Source: Chaunax sp. Z400 (Eukaryota; Chordata; Actinopteri; Lophiiformes; Chaunacidae). Taken from it: 64,000 nucleotides of DNA. The stretch covers positions 36,110,210 to 36,174,209 of the forward strand of contig CM075189.1 of assembly GCA_037577475.1 (NCBI GenBank), read 5' to 3'. This document shows, piece after piece, positions 37,101 to 49,650 of this stretch (positions are counted from its first letter, which is position 1; each line of letters begins with the position of its first letter). The position numbers and the translations under genes were made by a program. Under the pieces are notes generated by a model. It had not been told where the DNA came from and did no database searches. It was given only the letters and a program-made list of their open reading frames with translations.

Positions 37101-39773
37101 TGAAGGATGTTAAATGTTAGAACTCACATGACAGCTGTCTGCATGCGGACACCGAGAGGCTCGCTCACTCTATGGAGGGTCTGCAGGAGGGTCTGGGCTT
37201 CACCGCTGTTGCGACGGGTGTAAAACAGGATCCAGTTTTCCAGCGGCGGAGCACTAATCAGAGGCACCCCCCGCATCTCTCTGGCCCAGTCAGCTGTTAC
37301 GGGGTCGTAGTCATACTGGGTGACACAAATAACTACATTAAACTCTTAATTAAGATCACATGAATGAATCTATTTAATTCATTCCATAATAACAAATTTA
37401 AGCAACCAGAAGAATCCCATACCGATCTTGGACCCTGGAAAAGCCTCTCCTGTGGGAGGACTCTGCCGGTCACATTGAGGAGTTCCTTATCAAAGCTGAG
37501 TCCCCACTTATCCAACTCGGCCTGAGCATCAGCGTGCCTGTGAAACAAATTTCAGGATTTAAATTGAAGCTTGGGATTAAACCGCCTGAAGAAGTTGACA
37601 GAACAGTTAGCATTTTCACTTCTGTGCATATAAACACACTAAATGCAAAAGCTGAGGACAACTTCTAGGTAAAACGGTGAAGAGCCTCGTGATCGATGAC
37701 AGGAAGGAGGAGGCAGTCATGAAAATGTTTGTTAATGATTAAAAAGCCATTTATTTTACTCTAAATTAAATACAGGCAAGGTTTTTAATAAACAGACTCC
37801 TTAAATCTTTGAACAGCAGCGCCCTATTGGAACAATTTAAGAGGTTGTTTTACTCATGATTGTTTCCTATTAAATGAAGAGTTGAGAGAAAGACAGTTCA
37901 GGCATCTTCTGCTCATCGTCATGACAAACCAAAGTGAGTGGGTGAAGTTTCTTCATCCAGATTCTTATCTTCATGTGCTAATTTTACTTTCCTCTGCATC
38001 TTAACTGATATTTCAGTTCCAGACACAGAAGGAAATAGATACAGATGTCACTGCATTCATTTGCTGCTGCAGTAGAGCAATGGTTGCCCCTGCTGCAAAG
38101 GGGGGCTGTTTGCTGCACTTGATAGCGGTACACGCTAGGTGGCAGCAGAGATCTTAAATCCCGAGTGAACGGTGTAAATGTAATTGCCCAATGCCCAGCA
38201 GACAGTCATTCCTTACAGTGATACACCCACAAGCTGTTTGCCAGTTAAACTCACACATGTGTGAAGCTGTGTATTGTTGTTTACACAACCCCAAACAAGA
38301 TACAAGTGAGATTTGTATTTTCTTGTTTACTGCCTTCAGTTTTCACGGATTTGGAGAGAAGAAGCTTTCCAATAAACCAGTAGCAAGAAAGCCGCTCGTG
38401 TCTTTGATTGATTGAATTTATTGGGTAAAAATTCATACAAACACACAAATATAGATGAATACTGAGGATAACACATAAGGTATAACATGGGATCATTATT
38501 TCCAATGATCCCAGCGATCCCAACGAACCAAATGTGGGACAATGTGGGACACATTACCAATACTGAGAAGTAGCCTGAAATTTAAAATAATGTCCATCTA
38601 ACTTACAAAATAAACAATACATTACGCAGGTTACAGGTTAGGACCGTAGCATGTTTAAAACTTTAACATACTTTTGTTATCGTATTAAGTTTCACTGTAC
38701 TTATTGTATTGTGTGATAGTCTGCTTGTACTCCTATTTCTATCCCTATTTCTCTCTATTTCTATAACTTTTGAAAGTAGTTGTTTTTCATGTTTTATCAA
38801 CAGTGAATCTGACTAAACTCAGCACAATAAAACACAGCAGACAGGTTGTTGACGTGGGGATCTATTCTTTGAAGTATTCTACTGGTGTTTTAAAAAGGTG
38901 TAGATCATGTGGGCATATAATAGTGAGGGCGAGCCCATAGTATATCCTAAAAAAGAAAAGTAACACATTTAGATCAAGGAACATTCATGCATTCAAAGTC
39001 TGATCCTACCTATATTTTCTCCTACAACAGGTATTAACCCATGACTGATATAATATTAAAGTTATTCACACTTGACATGTGGACCCATACACTGAAGATA
39101 ATAGACCCATATACTAAAAAAAAGCAGTAGGCATTATTCACATCAAGTCTTCCAACCCTCCTATCCCAAATTAAACGACTGCATTTCATAAAAATGTAGG
39201 CATAGAATAAAATATGACGAAACAAAACCTGAAGCCACAGAAAAATGTTGTGTGTGTTTTTGTCACTTTGGAGTTGGTCCACTGGTGTTTTTAACTCTAA
39301 GGCATCATAGACGGTGACAGGTTTACCTGCGCTTGACCCATGTGTGTGTAATTGGATTGACAGCCCCACACACAAACCCCGCCCCATGTTGAAAGACCTC
39401 CTAGCTTTCCTCACAGCCATTGGATAAAAGCCCGATTTTGTCCTGATGTGTTGACTTTTCAAAGCTGGAGCTATTCAAATGCGGGATGCGGGACAAGGGA
39501 TCAAAATGCTGTGCAGTCCCGCACAAAGCAGGACATCTAGTCACCCTAACTGTATGTGTGAATTGCTTCTCATTTGTAGTGACACTAGCAGCAATCAGTA
39601 AATCATACCTTCCCCACACATTCCACTATTGTCACACTAATCCTGGGTGTGGTAAAGAGATCCAAACTGCATACTGTAAGATCCAACTAAATGATAACAA
39701 AATAAGGTCTCATTGATTCCAGTCGGTAGCCTGAATCAAAGCAAACTTTATTTTTACACCATTGGTACTACAG

Positions 39774-41088
39774 GCTGTCAATTATTATCAAAACCAAAAA
39801 AGAAAAACAGAATGTAAGATCCAGTTAGTTTGCTGCCATTTCAAATATGTATTATCGACTTCATAACAAAAATACACATCTAGCCTGTGTATCTGCTGTC
39901 TCTGGACAAATAGCTTGTTATAACGTTGTTTAAAGGCTGATTTGTGCATTACAGGGCCGCATCTTGACACATTTCCTCCTTTTGGTGACATATGACACCC
40001 GAAATTTATCCCAGAGCAAACCATCGTCTAGATCACGTCAAAAATACATGAGTTCTGGACATCTGTAACGTCTTCTGGACGTCCCCATTTGAGTAAGAAT
40101 GACTTTCTGAATGACATTTTTATACGTCTATTTTTGGATACTTTATCAGCGTGGCCTGGGACAGATCCATGTTGTGTATGTGCTACAGCTTCATCATCCT
40201 CGTAACAGATTGGAAGAACAGTACCACTAAATAAAAGAAACCATCTTCCATCTGCACTCTAATTGTAAAAGGTGGTCTTTTAATAAAAAACAAAACAAAC
40301 CCCCCCGCTATCGAACCAGAACCCCAGCCCACAGAGAAGAATACTCTAAAGCATGTGTGAAGCACACGGTCTCTGTCAGAACAGGAAGACGAAGGAAGGG
40401 AAGAGAGAAGAGTGTGCAAGATTAATCATAACCCCCTGTCATTATTGACGTGATCTGGACGATATCATAAAGTGTCAATTATTATCAAAACGAAAAAAGA
40501 AAAACGGAATGTAAGATCCAACTAAATGATGATAATTATGCAATTATTATCTAAATGAAACTCACACTGTCACATTGTAATAGTAATGGCCTCGCTTATC
40601 GCTCACCCTCTCTACGACTACTCTCCCCTCTCCCCCCCAGTCACACTAATCCTGGGTGTGGAAAAGAGATCGAAATGTAATGTCAGTTGTGACAAAACAC
40701 AACACATCAAAAATACATGATTTCCTGACATTGGTCACGTCTTCTGGACGTCCCCATTTGAGTAAGAATGGCAGTTTTTTATACGTCTATTTTTGGACGT
40801 TATATCAACTTTATCAGTGTGACCTGGAACAGCATATCCAAGTTGTGTATGAGCTACAGCTTCATCGTCCTCTGGGAGAACAGTACCACTAAATAAAAGA
40901 AACCATCTTCCATCTGCACTGTAATTGTTAAAGGTCGTCTTTTAATATATATTTTTTAAAAACAACAGTATTGAACCAGCGATTACCCACGCCGCACGCC
41001 AGAGCAGAACCCCAGCCAACAGAGAAGAATAGCCCAGAAGACGAAGGAAGGGGAGAGAGAAGAGTGTGCAGGATTAATCATAATCCAC
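39774..41088. repeat. Two diverged tandem modules in a piwil1 intron (right arm)
   Basis: This is the right-arm counterpart of the left-arm modules, at about 39774-40438 and 40471-41088, within the 3.8-kb intron between exons 41320-41437 and 37423-37537. It is nearly identical to the left arm. Confidence 0.7.
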
Positions 41089-44000
41089 TTTTATTATTTA
41101 CGTGAACTACTCTACCATCCAAGGACAAACTAGTCATCAGGATTTTCTAGGCCTTGAACACACTTCTATGCTTCCAAGTGTTGACTGGATGACTGGTCGT
41201 ACACTGCTGCGTCTGCTCGGGCCCAATCTGAGCTCATTTAAAGGGCTACTGCTGCATTTCTGGCCACACGTGAACAGATAAAACAGGATGCATTGATTAA
41301 GTAGGCGATCATCCCCTACCTCTGTATATTTGTGACAAATCTTTTGAGGCGTCCCTCCCTCTGCTCTGGGTTCAGTCTGGTGTGGAAGCCCAAGTCCTTC
41401 ATGATGTTGAAGTCACTTCGCATCTTATCAGTCAAGCCTGTCAAACAACCAGATTCCATTTGAAGTTGATACCAGACTAAGAGGTTCTGTCACCTAGAAC
41501 CACAGAACCGTCTTAAGGCCCGTCTACAGATTGTACGCATCAAAACTCTGACATGACCCATGTGTGAGAAATAACCTCTTATACTTTTGATACAGATGTT
41601 ACAAAGGAAGCAATAAATGTCTGTAATGTCAGCAGGTAAAGTGCAGAATAAGATGTAACCTGTTAAGTAGCACAGCTCTGGGATGAGCATGGCAGGGCCA
41701 GGAGGAGGAGCTCCAGCAGGACTGAACCTCTTCACATGGCTGACCAGCAGCACCTGGTTCCCATCAGTGATGTCCAGGCCATATTGCTTAGAAGAGAAAG
41801 CATCAACATGTTCATGAATAAGGGTAATATCACACAGCCAAACACTGCGCTCTCTCTTACAAGTATTCACCTTAAACTGAAGGAGTTTGAGTCCATTTAC
41901 TGCTGCATTTCTAGTTTCATTTCTTCCTTTATCATGATTTAGATTTTTTCTAGGTTGCATTTATGCCTTTTATACTTTATGTAAAACGCTTTGAATGGCC
42001 TTGTTGAAATGTGCTCTACAAATACAAAAGAGAGCTTTACAAAAACAAAGAGCTTTTTCCCGTACATACATTTATTTGTGCTGTCCCGCCACACTGGAAA
42101 CATTGTCCGTAACATATTTGTGTTTATTCTCCATTTTGAAGCTGTGCGCCTCCTCTTGCTGGCTCGCCCTCTCACACACAAACACATTGTGTTCCTCTAA
42201 CAGACTTTGCCCAGTCAAGCTGCAAAGACATACTGCCACCTAAATGAACATGCTTCTTCTTTTTTTTGGTCAGAGAAAACGACGCCATCTGAAATGGATT
42301 AGCTAGCAGACAATCTCCCCTCACTCGACCCCTACTGTCGACAGACAATCACACGTGAAGTGCAGAAACAGAGATCCTGTGGTATGTCCCACCTGTAAAT
42401 GCACCAACTGCTGTTGAATGTCTGCCTAAATGCTGTCGTTTTAAGTAAGTACACTTCATTCATGCAATGTCATTCAGTTCCACATTGGTGTTGATCAAAG
42501 TTTTGGGATGACTTAATAAAATATTCAGCTGATGATGAAATTAACAGAGCAGTGTTTGTAACAATTACTGGAATAAGAAATGACCTATATACTGGAAATA
42601 GGTCATTTCATATATTTTCAGTAGATGAAATCAAGGGTTTTGGATCGCCAACACATTCACCCCTCAGTACGTGTGAATGCATGACACTTACATACTTGAA
42701 ATAGTTCTTGAAGGAGATGTCAGAGTCTCCCTTCTTGAATGTGTTGTTGGGAGTGTGATCCCAGGCAATATCATCGATCCTGTAGGTTTTGTTGTTGTAC
42801 CTGAATAATTGAGGCAGCAAGAGAAGAGTGAATGTCTACCACAGGTATGAAATGAGGTGATGTTACATGAAGGCACATTGAAAGGGATGACAAATGTAGA
42901 GCTGATGAACACATGAAGATGTAGACCTGTAGGCAACGATGATTATATAAGTTACCGACTTATCGATATATAGACGTGAACCAACAGAAGAAAACTTCTC
43001 TTATCTTTAGCATTTAACTAGCTATTACTTTCCAACAGGCTTGAAACTCATTTGCGCTGCTGCACTACTTTTAAATGTTGTGTTTTACTTGAATTAATAT
43101 ATTCTGTGTATCATATTCTTATTTCAAATTTAATAATCTCTCTTCACCCTCACTTTATTTTTATTCTGATTCTCATTCCTCTTTTTCTGCATCTCTATCA
43201 TGATCTACACAATTCTTTGTGGGACATCTGATCTGACATATCAGGTGTTACTGCGACAGGCCTACAAAGACTTCTACATACTAATCCAACAGAGTGAGAG
43301 ACGTGTGGTTCCTACTTAGTGAGAACTATAAGTCCAACGAGCTCCTTGGTGCAGGTCTCAACGAAGCGTTGACCTCCACACTGCTGCCTCAGGTTGATCA
43401 TGAAGTCGAGGACCGTCTGGCTACGTAGCACCTTGTGGCTCACGTCAGGTACACATCATGATGGACGTCTCATAATGCAAGATGGTGGTGCTGTAGCCCG
43501 GCCATATAGTCAGTCTACAACAGAGGGGACAGGCTCGTTTGAAAGAAACAGTTTCTTTCCCATCATGAACACAAGTTCAGAGCTCTGCTACAGCTTCTCA
43601 CAGGGTTAAAACCTGTCTGTAAGGACAATAGATTTAGCCTTAAAACACCAAGACAACTCCTCAAAATCAGAAACCCCTTCAACATTGTTCTTCACATTAT
43701 CTAGTACTTAGAGGATAGCAAACCATCAGGTAGTACAGACCTCATATCTCATACAGTACAAAAGTGGGTTCATTAAGCTGGGCTCACACTACAGGAGATT
43801 TAAAATCACAACCAATGGGTATAAAGAGACACAGAAGGATCTCCACAGATTATCTTTTCTCAAATGTTAAACATGCACACAATACAAGATTCCAAAATAA
43901 CGGAGCATCACAAGCTACGGGATTTCATCAAGATTCTCGTGTCTGAGGGAACAATGAATGCACCACGTCACGTGATCTATGGAGAAGCAGCTGTGCAATG

Positions 44001-44118
44001 CCAACAAAATGACTGAGGAAGACAACAGTCGGCCTACTTTGCATTGAGAAAACAGGAAAAGAAGAAACAGCAGCCGTCTGTCCTTCAGCGAGAACTGGAG
44101 GTTTAACGTTGGTCAACT

Positions 44119-44369
44119 GGGCGGCTGTGGCTCAGCGGTAGAGCGGTCGTCCACCTATCAGCAGGGCGGTGGTTCGATCCCCAGCCCCTGCTGTCTTCAT
44201 GTCGAAGTGTCCTTGGGCAAGATACTGAACCCCAAATTGCTCCCAGTATCTGTTCCATTGGTGTATGAATGTTGGTGTGAATGGGTGACTGCTGGCTTGT
44301 GTTGTAAAGCTTTGAGTGGTCAGTCAGACTAGAAAGGTTCTATTTAAGTACAGTCCATTTACCATTTAA
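44119..44369 (+). repeat. tRNA-derived SINE (right arm)
   Basis: Same element as at 6518-6774, with the A and B boxes intact and lacking about 7 bases near the GTCCTTGGGCAAGAT phrase. Confidence 0.8.
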
Positions 44370-45962
44370 CAGCAGTATGCTAGCTAGCGTTAGTTTGCTG
44401 TTTGCTTGGCAGCTTTCTCTCTCATTAGCTAGTAAGATCTTGCTCAGAAAATACTGACTTTTATCTTTCAGATTTTAACTCCTAAAAATCAACCATGTTT
44501 GAAAACTGGGGCCGGCTCCGACCGTCCACGAGTAAATCGGGAAGCGTGAGACTGGATCTGTAACCTTCTCAAACTACCAAACTTCGGCTGAACATCAGAA
44601 CCAACCAAAGTTCCAGACCACATTTCTCCTCCGACTGTCGGGAGGAGTGAAATCTGCTCGACTCTCCTGACCCCTGCTTTAAAGATCATAAGTTGAGCTT
44701 TTCTGAAGGCTGCAGAATCATCTGTCTGTACTGTTGTTTTCACAGTTGTATTGGTTGATTAGTGTAACATAATGACCTCATTAAGAACTTCATGAGGCCG
44801 GGGTGAAAAGGGTCAACCTACTGTGGGCAGTTTTGGTTGTGAAAAATTCTCAACATATTTAAAATGGTGTAATGACATAAAAATGTTTATATATTGTACT
44901 GTCAGGTTGTTTTAGACACCCCGAGGATTCCACTTTCACAATACGCTTTACAAGTCCAGAGCTTTACAATGAAAACAATGGAGAAGCAAATGTATTTACT
45001 TGTGCTGTGGGACTTCGAGTGGATCCCTGGGGTTGTAATAGTTGCGTCCAATTTGCTGCATGTTGAGGATTCTCAGGATCCTGTAGAAATGAAAACACAT
45101 CATTTAAGAGAAGTTTCCAGAGATCCAAAATGCTCTCACCACATTTAATGATGCATATTTACATAGATTTACTTTTATTTAAACATGCACCATCCATAAC
45201 CACAGTACACTTGTCACAAGACATGTTCAGCACTTAAGGAGTGTTACTTATTCTTTAACAGACCTGAAAACTGGAAAATGTACCTTTTGAATATGACGTT
45301 GTAAAACTGAAGGCATACTGGAGAAGAGGGGGGGGAGTTCATTTGTCAGGGTGACGGTTATCTGAACCTTCTCTCCATTCTTAGTCTCACTGTGGAGGAC
45401 AGTCTCCTAAACACCAGGTCAGACATCGGAGCACAAGGAAGAAAACCAACATTTGTCTGGAGGGAACAACATTTACACAACAAACACCAAACCTTGTGCA
45501 ACACCCAGTCTACAGCTCGCACACACTAGAGTGATCAAGCAATTCATCTTCTAAAACCCAAGCTGTCATAAAACATTTAACAGCACAATTTGGTATTTTT
45601 CCTCTTCAAATCAATATTTCGAGTTGTGCATCTTCATTTTGTACGTTCTTCTAAACACCTGAATTATCACATTACCTTGCTGTGCAATTTGTGGGGCAGA
45701 AACAGCAGAGCTCCATCAAAGCACCATGCTGCACCAAGTGCTTCATCATGCTGGAAGAGGAGGGCACATCTCAGACGACGAGACTCCATTTCTGGACTGA
45801 AGCCAACATGGTCCTGATACAGAACCCACTGAGGGCGGGACACGATGCGGAAGTAGTTTGCAGTCAACCGAATTGCTCGCCCACTTGTTCCTGAGGAAGT
45901 TCACACACAATTGTAGAGAGTGACTTATAATTGTCACCACTAATTATAAAGTGTACAACTGC

Positions 45963-45998
<36 letters not shown>

Positions 45999-47020
45999 GG
46001 GGGGGTATGTCATTTTCAAATTAAGACAGACCAGCCTTTGAGTCCTTAACATGCCCCATAGTCTGCCTGGTGAAAATCCCGACATCATGAAAATCCCGGC
46101 GACGTCCTCCTCTTTCTCCCAACTTCACCTGCTGAAATCCAGCTGAAATCTGTGTGACAGCTGATAAAAACAAATGAGGACTATCAAAACCCCGTTATAG
46201 TCCTGAAAACATATGATAAGCGTTGGGAATGTTTTAGTGCCTGGTAAGTAAAATTAACCTTCGCAGTGCAGGTGGAGTCGATACGACCTGATGAAGTTCA
46301 GTGTATGCCTATTTTCTCTTTTTCAAAGCACTGCCATTCTTAACTTCTCAAGAGGGTGTGGACAATGAACTTAATGATGATACATTTTTAAGTGCATCAC
46401 CCATTTCAAATAACGTTTTCCCAGATTTTCAAAAGTCAGGAATGATCAAGATCATCTAACAGAAGAAACAAATGGATGACTTTGTGTTTGACTGTACCTT
46501 CTGTAGGAAAGGGTCCTGGAGCACCCTTCTGCTGCCCTCTACCAGCCCGCTCTGCTTTTTCATCTCCCATCTGAGGGGCAGGGCCAGCAGTTGGTGCAGG
46601 CTCTTGAAACTGGATCTACAACAAAAAATCTAAATGAATTTGAGCAATCAAAATGAAAACACACAGGCACAGAGAACTCATGACGGTCCACCGCTACATG
46701 CAACTGGATCCTGATAATACAAATCATGATCCAGATCTGGGAATTTATATCCATATTTGAAGGGGAGAGACAGGGCACTGCCACCAATATGTAGTTGAGA
46801 TAATGCAGATTTAGAGTCCCTCAAATGGATCTGTGAAAGGTAAGAAGTTATATCTAGATAACAATATGCCATTAAGGAAAAATCACGGTTATTATTGATA
46901 ACTCATAAACTACTGATGATAAACATGATTCCAAATGCAAAGAGTAGGTTAACTGTTGAGAATTTCCCCACTGTGGGACTAATAAAGGAATATCTTATCT
47001 TAACTAGTATGGACTGGCAA

Positions 47021-48294
47021 CAATGTTCCCTCTAATTTTTCATGTGTCTGGGCATACACACATGCTCCCTGAGCACACTGAGGACCACTGTGAGCAACAT
47101 CAGATGTGCACGCTGTGGCCACACCAGTATCGCACCTATTCAAAACCTGGGATCATAGCAAGTTACATGGCTTATTAAAAGAATCAAATTACAGCAGCAA
47201 TTATATGACTTCAAGACTTCAAGACTTTTTATTTGTCACATGCATGAATGTACAAGTACATCAGCAGTGAAATGCGATTGCAACAACTCCCGCACTGTGC
47301 AAGCAAAAATAGACATAAACCAAATAGACCAGAATAAAAATAGAATGTAAGAATAAAAATAGAATGTAAGTATATACAGTACACTCCTATATACAATCTC
47401 ACAATATACATTCAATACACTATTATATATACAATCCTAGGTAAAGAGTGCAAACAAACAGAAGTTGAGTTATATGTGAGAGTCCTGCCTTGGCCTGGGT
47501 GAGGTCCAGTTGTGGTCTGGGTTAGGGTCCTGCTCTGGAAGAAATGAAACATATACACCTTTCAGACATAACATTTTGTTCACATTAAAACATTCACATT
47601 TTGCACAATGACATGTGTGCTGTAGCTTGTGATACAGTGTAAATTCCTGTAACTCTTTGTCTGTAAAATATCTAATTACACAGTTTTTTATTAGAATTTC
47701 TATTACCCATAAATCATATAATAGTAACAGCATTTAATGATTAATATCCATAAATAAAAAATCTTAATAAATGTCACTAGAATATGCACAAATCTGACTT
47801 AAATTTTACCTAATTTTCACGTCTGTCCTTCTCACTTCTCCAGTGGTTGTACACTTTGTCCAGGTCGATGGCCCCGTCTGCTTCTTGCTTTGACTTTATG
47901 TGCATCAGCTGGTCCAAATGTGCCACTTCAAGACGATTTCTGGATGCTGTTTTGATATGATAAGGGGTTAGCTTTTGCGTCGCTTAACTCCGCCGCACTA
48001 TTGTTACCTAGCTAACCTGCACACCGCCACGGCGCGTATGGGCGGGGCCCGTACACAAGCACGGTCAATGCCATGATTGGCTGCGTAGCGTAAGTGAACC
48101 GTATCGTATCATTGGCTGGACACCTGTCACTCTCTGAGTTACATTGCAAAATGATACAGAAAAAAATGTTATTGGTCTAATTAATTTACAGTTTATGTTG
48201 GATTTTATTTTATGCGCTGCATAGATTTTCTTGTGCGCTGAGCATATGCGAGCAGTGCGCGATTGCGCAGGCGCGCAGCTTAGAGGGAACATAG
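47021..48294 (-). mobile_element. Non-autonomous hAT transposon with 8-bp target duplication
   Basis: The ends are CAATGTTCCCTCTAA and TTAGAGGGAACATAG, an imperfect terminal inverted repeat. It is flanked by ACTGGCAA at 47013-47020 and again at 48295-48302, the 8-bp duplication typical of hAT. The left arm keeps the empty site with a single ACTGGCAA near 8920. Minus strand about 47815-47950 reads RNRLEVAHLDQLMHIKSK, like the C-terminal dimerisation end of a ZNF862/KIAA1586-type hAT transposase. The rest of the transposase is absent, so this is a deletion derivative. A LINE/SINE-like tail is nested at about 47218-47460. Confidence 0.9.
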
Positions 48295-49361
48295 ACTGGC
48301 AATAAAACATTTTTAGGAGGGTACAAGCAGCCTCGGGTCACCTGCTTGCAAAAAGTTTAAGGATGTCCAAACTTTTGTTTGCAGAGCGCCCCTCAACCAG
48401 GAAGTGCATGTATTCACAGAACAATCAATTCAGGACAATTTGGACACTATTTTAAATTAATGCTGACAAACTACCTGGTGCGTTGTACAAGTAAACATTT
48501 TGATTCCATATTACATAATTAATTGATTGATTGAAGGTTGATAAAGATTATTAAATATATGGAAGTTGGAGTAGTTTGGAATAGTTGTCTGTATATATAT
48601 ATAATTGGCTGTAAATACATTTTGGATGTTGTAAATTATATTTGAGTTATTTATCTTATAATTTATGTTTAAAACTTTCACAGATTCATTCATTTAATTT
48701 CAGATATCATAAATAGGCTCCATTGAAATAGGCTCAAAATTTAAATTTAACATATCTATAATTGTTAAATAAATATCTGTAATACAAATAAAGATAACAA
48801 AATTATTTCAAGATATCTTAAATTGAATCCAGATATCTTAAATATAATTTATGATATCTTGAATTATTTCTATATATCTTGAATTATTTACAGATATCTA
48901 TAAGTCTGAATAAAAAAAGGGAATAACTTGCCATAAATCCCCCTTATGAAAAAATCCAGGTTAATTATGTGCAGTACTTGGAGCTATTTTATATATATAC
49001 ATATATTTTTGATATATATATACATACCCTACACAGCAATACTGATAAGTTTCTGCTAATCAATAACACCATTATTAGTATATATTAGTGCCATATCACC
49101 TATTAGTAAACATTTTCATGTAAATATGCAGACATAAAAGATTTTTACTATTTGATACTGATTTTCAATTGTCAATCAAGTTACTCTTCAAATAAATACC
49201 AAATTTAGGTTCGAATACAGGCTTTGTCAATGTTTGTTTATGTAGAGGCAGCACATGTTTCCCTACATAAGATGGCGGCCGAGTTTGCCATCTTCCGCCA
49301 GTGAAAGCTCTAGTGTTTTTTTTAGCTCTATGCTCTTACCCCTCCAGGTGCCGCCGTCTCC

Positions 49362-49650
49362 GAAAGAGCTAACAGCTAGCACCAATGGCCATGGCTCCCC
49401 CGGGCACCACCCAGCCAACGGCATCATCTCGCCTTCAGACGACAAAATGGCGCAGCGACTGCAACAACTGTAAACTGAGAACCCTGGAAAATCCATATCC
49501 GTCTTCCTCAACCCTGACGATGTCACCAGGCCACACTTCCGCATCGATGACAAGTTCTACTGACACAGAAGACGTGTGAAAATGTTTGTGTCTGCTCACA
49601 GACACCCCAATGAATCTCTGAGGCGTCACATCAGAGGGTACGGAGACTGA
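49362..49650 (+). other. Unidentified coding-like stretch with two in-frame stops
   Basis: Immediately right of the duplication junction one plus-strand frame reads KELTASTNGHGSPGHHPANG and on to SDDKMAQRLQQL, a stop, then ISVFLNPDDVTRPHFRIDDK, a stop, then MFVSAHRHPNESLRRHIRGY. The composition is more protein-like than its surroundings, but I recognise no family. It may be an exon or retrocopy remnant of a gene cut by the rearrangement, or chance. Confidence 0.25.

Larger units (their letters stand above)
32703..49361 (-). pseudogene. piwil1: piwil1, right copy: PAZ and PIWI exons to the stop, 5' end cut, frameshifts
   Basis: Exons: 49340-49361 (22-bp stub of exon 1, no ATG), 46498-46615, 46032-46160, 45676-45890, 45284-45406, 45000-45080 (reads LNMQQIGRNYYNPRDP), 43316-43514, 42692-42800, 41660-41786, 41320-41437, 37423-37537 (WGLSFDKELLNVTGRVLP), 37128-37315, 36828-36899, 36503-36703, 35858-35961, 35463-35533, 34604-34757, 33812-33937, 33397-33544 and 32703-32819 (ends QSIHREPN...LLFYL, stop TGA). 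The PIWI slicer residues are present: Asp in VGIDCYHD, Asp in VYRDGVGDG and His in YAHKLAFL. The C-terminus and PAZ match PIWIL1 rather than PIWIL2. Lesions: start codon lost at the duplication edge; eight G at 45328-45335 where seven keep frame; +1 base near 43446-43449 giving TGA at 43445-43447; and exon 12 ends AT before GTGAGT where ATG is needed, a one-base loss at 37127/37128. All other phases agree. Identity is firm; loss of function is inferred. Confidence 0.88.
37598..49361. repeat. Right arm of the direct segmental duplication
   Basis: This arm matches 1-9951 in the same orientation. It is longer mainly because of the hAT insertion at 47021-48294, while it keeps 509 bp that the left arm lost. 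Homology stops abruptly at 49361: the left arm continues into the native piwil1 start-codon exon, whereas this arm changes to unrelated sequence. That marks 49361/49362 as the rearrangement junction, with the left arm as the ancestral configuration at this end. Confidence 0.95.

Noticed and set aside
1..49361. Explaining all frame breaks as random sequencing indels
   Set aside because: The kinase gene and most piwil1 and TRAPPC11 exons have perfect phase, one frameshift is shared by both arms, and one TRAPPC11 lesion is a nonsense substitution. It remains possible for the G7/G8 site.
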